From: Planctomycetota bacterium | GTDB lineage: Bacteria; Planctomycetota; Planctomycetia; Planctomycetales; Planctomycetaceae | Assembly: GCA_024278285.1 (NCBI GenBank) | Contig: JAJRTM010000571.1 | Location: 1 to 5,469 of the forward strand | DNA: 5,469 bases | Direction of reading: 5' to 3' | Part shown: positions 4,855 through 5,469 of the stretch, piece by piece | Numbering within the stretch: position 1 is the stretch's first letter | Layout: the number at the start of each line of letters is the position of its first letter | Program-made: the position numbers and the translations under genes | The notes under the pieces: model-generated | Told to the model about the DNA's origin: nothing | What the model saw: only the letters and a program-made list of their open reading frames with translations | Databases searched by the model: none

Positions 4855-4896
4855 TAAGCTCTGCTCAATGAAATACTACGAAGAACGGGCAGGATA
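4855..4896 (-). repeat. Dispersed 42-nt repeat, copy 3 (inverted)
   Basis: The reverse complement of the 30-base core (4867-4896) matches copy 1 at 25 of 30 and copy 2 at 23 of 30 positions with no gaps; the remaining 12 bases (4855-4866) match more weakly. It begins one base after the oxyR stop codon and fills most of the 60-base gap between the convergent oxyR and ppk2 genes. On the plus strand it reads MKYYEERAGYF in a 36-codon frame (4868-4978) that lacks a ribosome binding site and overlaps ppk2. Confidence 0.65.
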
Positions 4897-4913
4897 TTTT
4901 GCTGAATTGCAGA

Positions 4914-5469
4914 TTAAAGAAGTGGAACTTCCCCCTGGTTTTCGCCACGTTCGTAAACAACGTGAGCACGACCAATGAGCAGTGGGTCAATGGGGCCAAT
5001 TTTTTTCAGGTCTTTATCGGGATAGCCGAGTTTGTGCAAAATGTACCGCATGCTATTGAGGCGGGCTCGTTTTTTGCAGTCTGATTTCACCACCGTCCAA
5101 GGGGCATCGGCGGTGTCGGTGTAAAAAAACATGGCCTCTTTTGCTTTCGTGTATTCATCCCATTTATCAAGGGATGCCTTATCAACGGGTGAAAGTTTCC
5201 ATTGTTTAAGTGGATGAATTTCACGATTCTTAAATCGTCTGTGCTGTTCTTTTCGACTAACCGAAAACCAGAATTTAATTAAGTGGATACCGCTATGTGT
5301 TAAGTTGCGTTCAAATTCAGGCACCTGTCTCATGAACTCAACATATTCATCTTGCGTGCAGAAATTCATGACGCGTTCGACCCCTGCCCGGTTGTACCAG
5401 GAACGATCAAACAGCACAATTTCACCGGCTGTGGGGAGGTGCTGAACGTATCGCTGGAAGTACCACTGC
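4914..5469 (-). CDS. ppk2: Polyphosphate kinase 2 (PPK2), C-terminal part, cut by window edge
   Basis: The C-terminal 184 residues of a PPK2-family polyphosphate kinase are visible; the frame stays open through the right edge (reading QWYFQRYVQH from 5468). PPK2 enzymes transfer phosphate between inorganic polyphosphate and nucleoside di- or monophosphates in the cytoplasm. Visible family motifs are the Walker B segment VLFDRSWYNRAGVERV, the following lid region (FCTQDEYVEFMRQVPEFE), FSVSRKEQHRRFKNRE with its basic residues, HPLKQWKLSPVD, DKWDEYTKAKEAMFFYTDT, and DAPWTVVKSDCKKRARLN. The P-loop (Walker A), expected about 60 residues before the edge, is not visible, so completeness and class (ADP- or AMP-preferring) cannot be judged; single-domain architecture is likely. 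The apparent GTG start at 5417 is internal and must not be used. It converges on oxyR across 60 bases; no functional link with the peroxide genes is shown. Confidence 0.95.
   Translation of the reverse strand, partial: QWYFQRYVQHLPTAGEIVLFDRSWYNRAGVERVMNFCTQDEYVEFMRQVPEFERNLTHSGIHLIKFWFSVSRKEQHRRFKNREIHPLKQWKLSPVDKASLDKWDEYTKAKEAMFFYTDTADAPWTVVKSDCKKRARLNSMRYILHKLGYPDKDLKKIGPIDPLLIGRAHVVYERGENQGEVPLL

Noticed and set aside
4854..4913. Intrinsic terminator between convergent oxyR and ppk2
   Set aside because: No stem of useful length with a T-tract could be found on either strand; the gap is mostly repeat copy 3.
4868..4978. 36-codon plus-strand ORF (MKYYEERAGYF...) after oxyR
   Set aside because: No ribosome binding site, overlaps the convergent ppk2 end, and its start is explained by repeat copy 3; kept only as a property of the repeat.

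Overview
The window looks like chromosomal DNA of a planctomycete, possibly Gimesia-like. The clues are a stand-alone Flp pilin with the G|PTAVEYAVML processing site, wide spacers filled with short dispersed repeats, and a 25-bp inverted repeat built on GGCGGCTAGCGTCTTGCCGC, a type I associate with planctomycete spacers. The lineage call is from memory of these features and is moderately confident. Base composition looks moderate and even, with no obvious foreign block.

Layout, left to right. 1-270: gene-free leader with two overlapping hairpins and one copy of a 42-nt dispersed repeat. 271-759 (+): Bcp/PrxQ-type thiol peroxidase. 905-1093 (+): Flp pilin precursor. 1094-1619: gene-free spacer with small hairpins, a 10-bp-periodic repeat, a second 42-nt repeat copy and a tRNA promoter. 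1620-1692 (+): tRNA-Lys(CTT). 1830-2243 (-): small non-heme ferritin-like protein. 2295-2387: perfect 25-bp inverted repeat. 2407-3801 (-): exported di-heme cytochrome c peroxidase-like protein. 3802-3962: divergent control region. 3963-4853 (+): OxyR. 4855-4896: third repeat copy, inverted. 4914-5469 (-): 3' part of a PPK2 polyphosphate kinase, cut by the window edge.

The central theme is peroxide defence. OxyR keeps the redox cysteines at exactly the E. coli positions (C199, C208). The 161-bp gap between oxyR and the divergent di-heme peroxidase gene holds an almost perfect OxyR operator of the form ATAG-N7-CTAT-N7-ATAG-N7-CTAT (15 of 16 core bases), plus a further in-phase CTAT. The operator directly abuts the -35 box of a strong minus-strand promoter (TTCACA, 17 bp, TATAAT) and overlaps the oxyR start codon. 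The geometry predicts activation of the peroxidase and autorepression of oxyR. The ferritin-like gene lies downstream of the peroxidase on the same strand and may be reached by read-through across the inverted repeat, which would couple periplasmic peroxide removal to iron storage. The Bcp gene fits the theme but shows no OxyR site. PPK2, the pilin and the tRNA look like unrelated neighbours.
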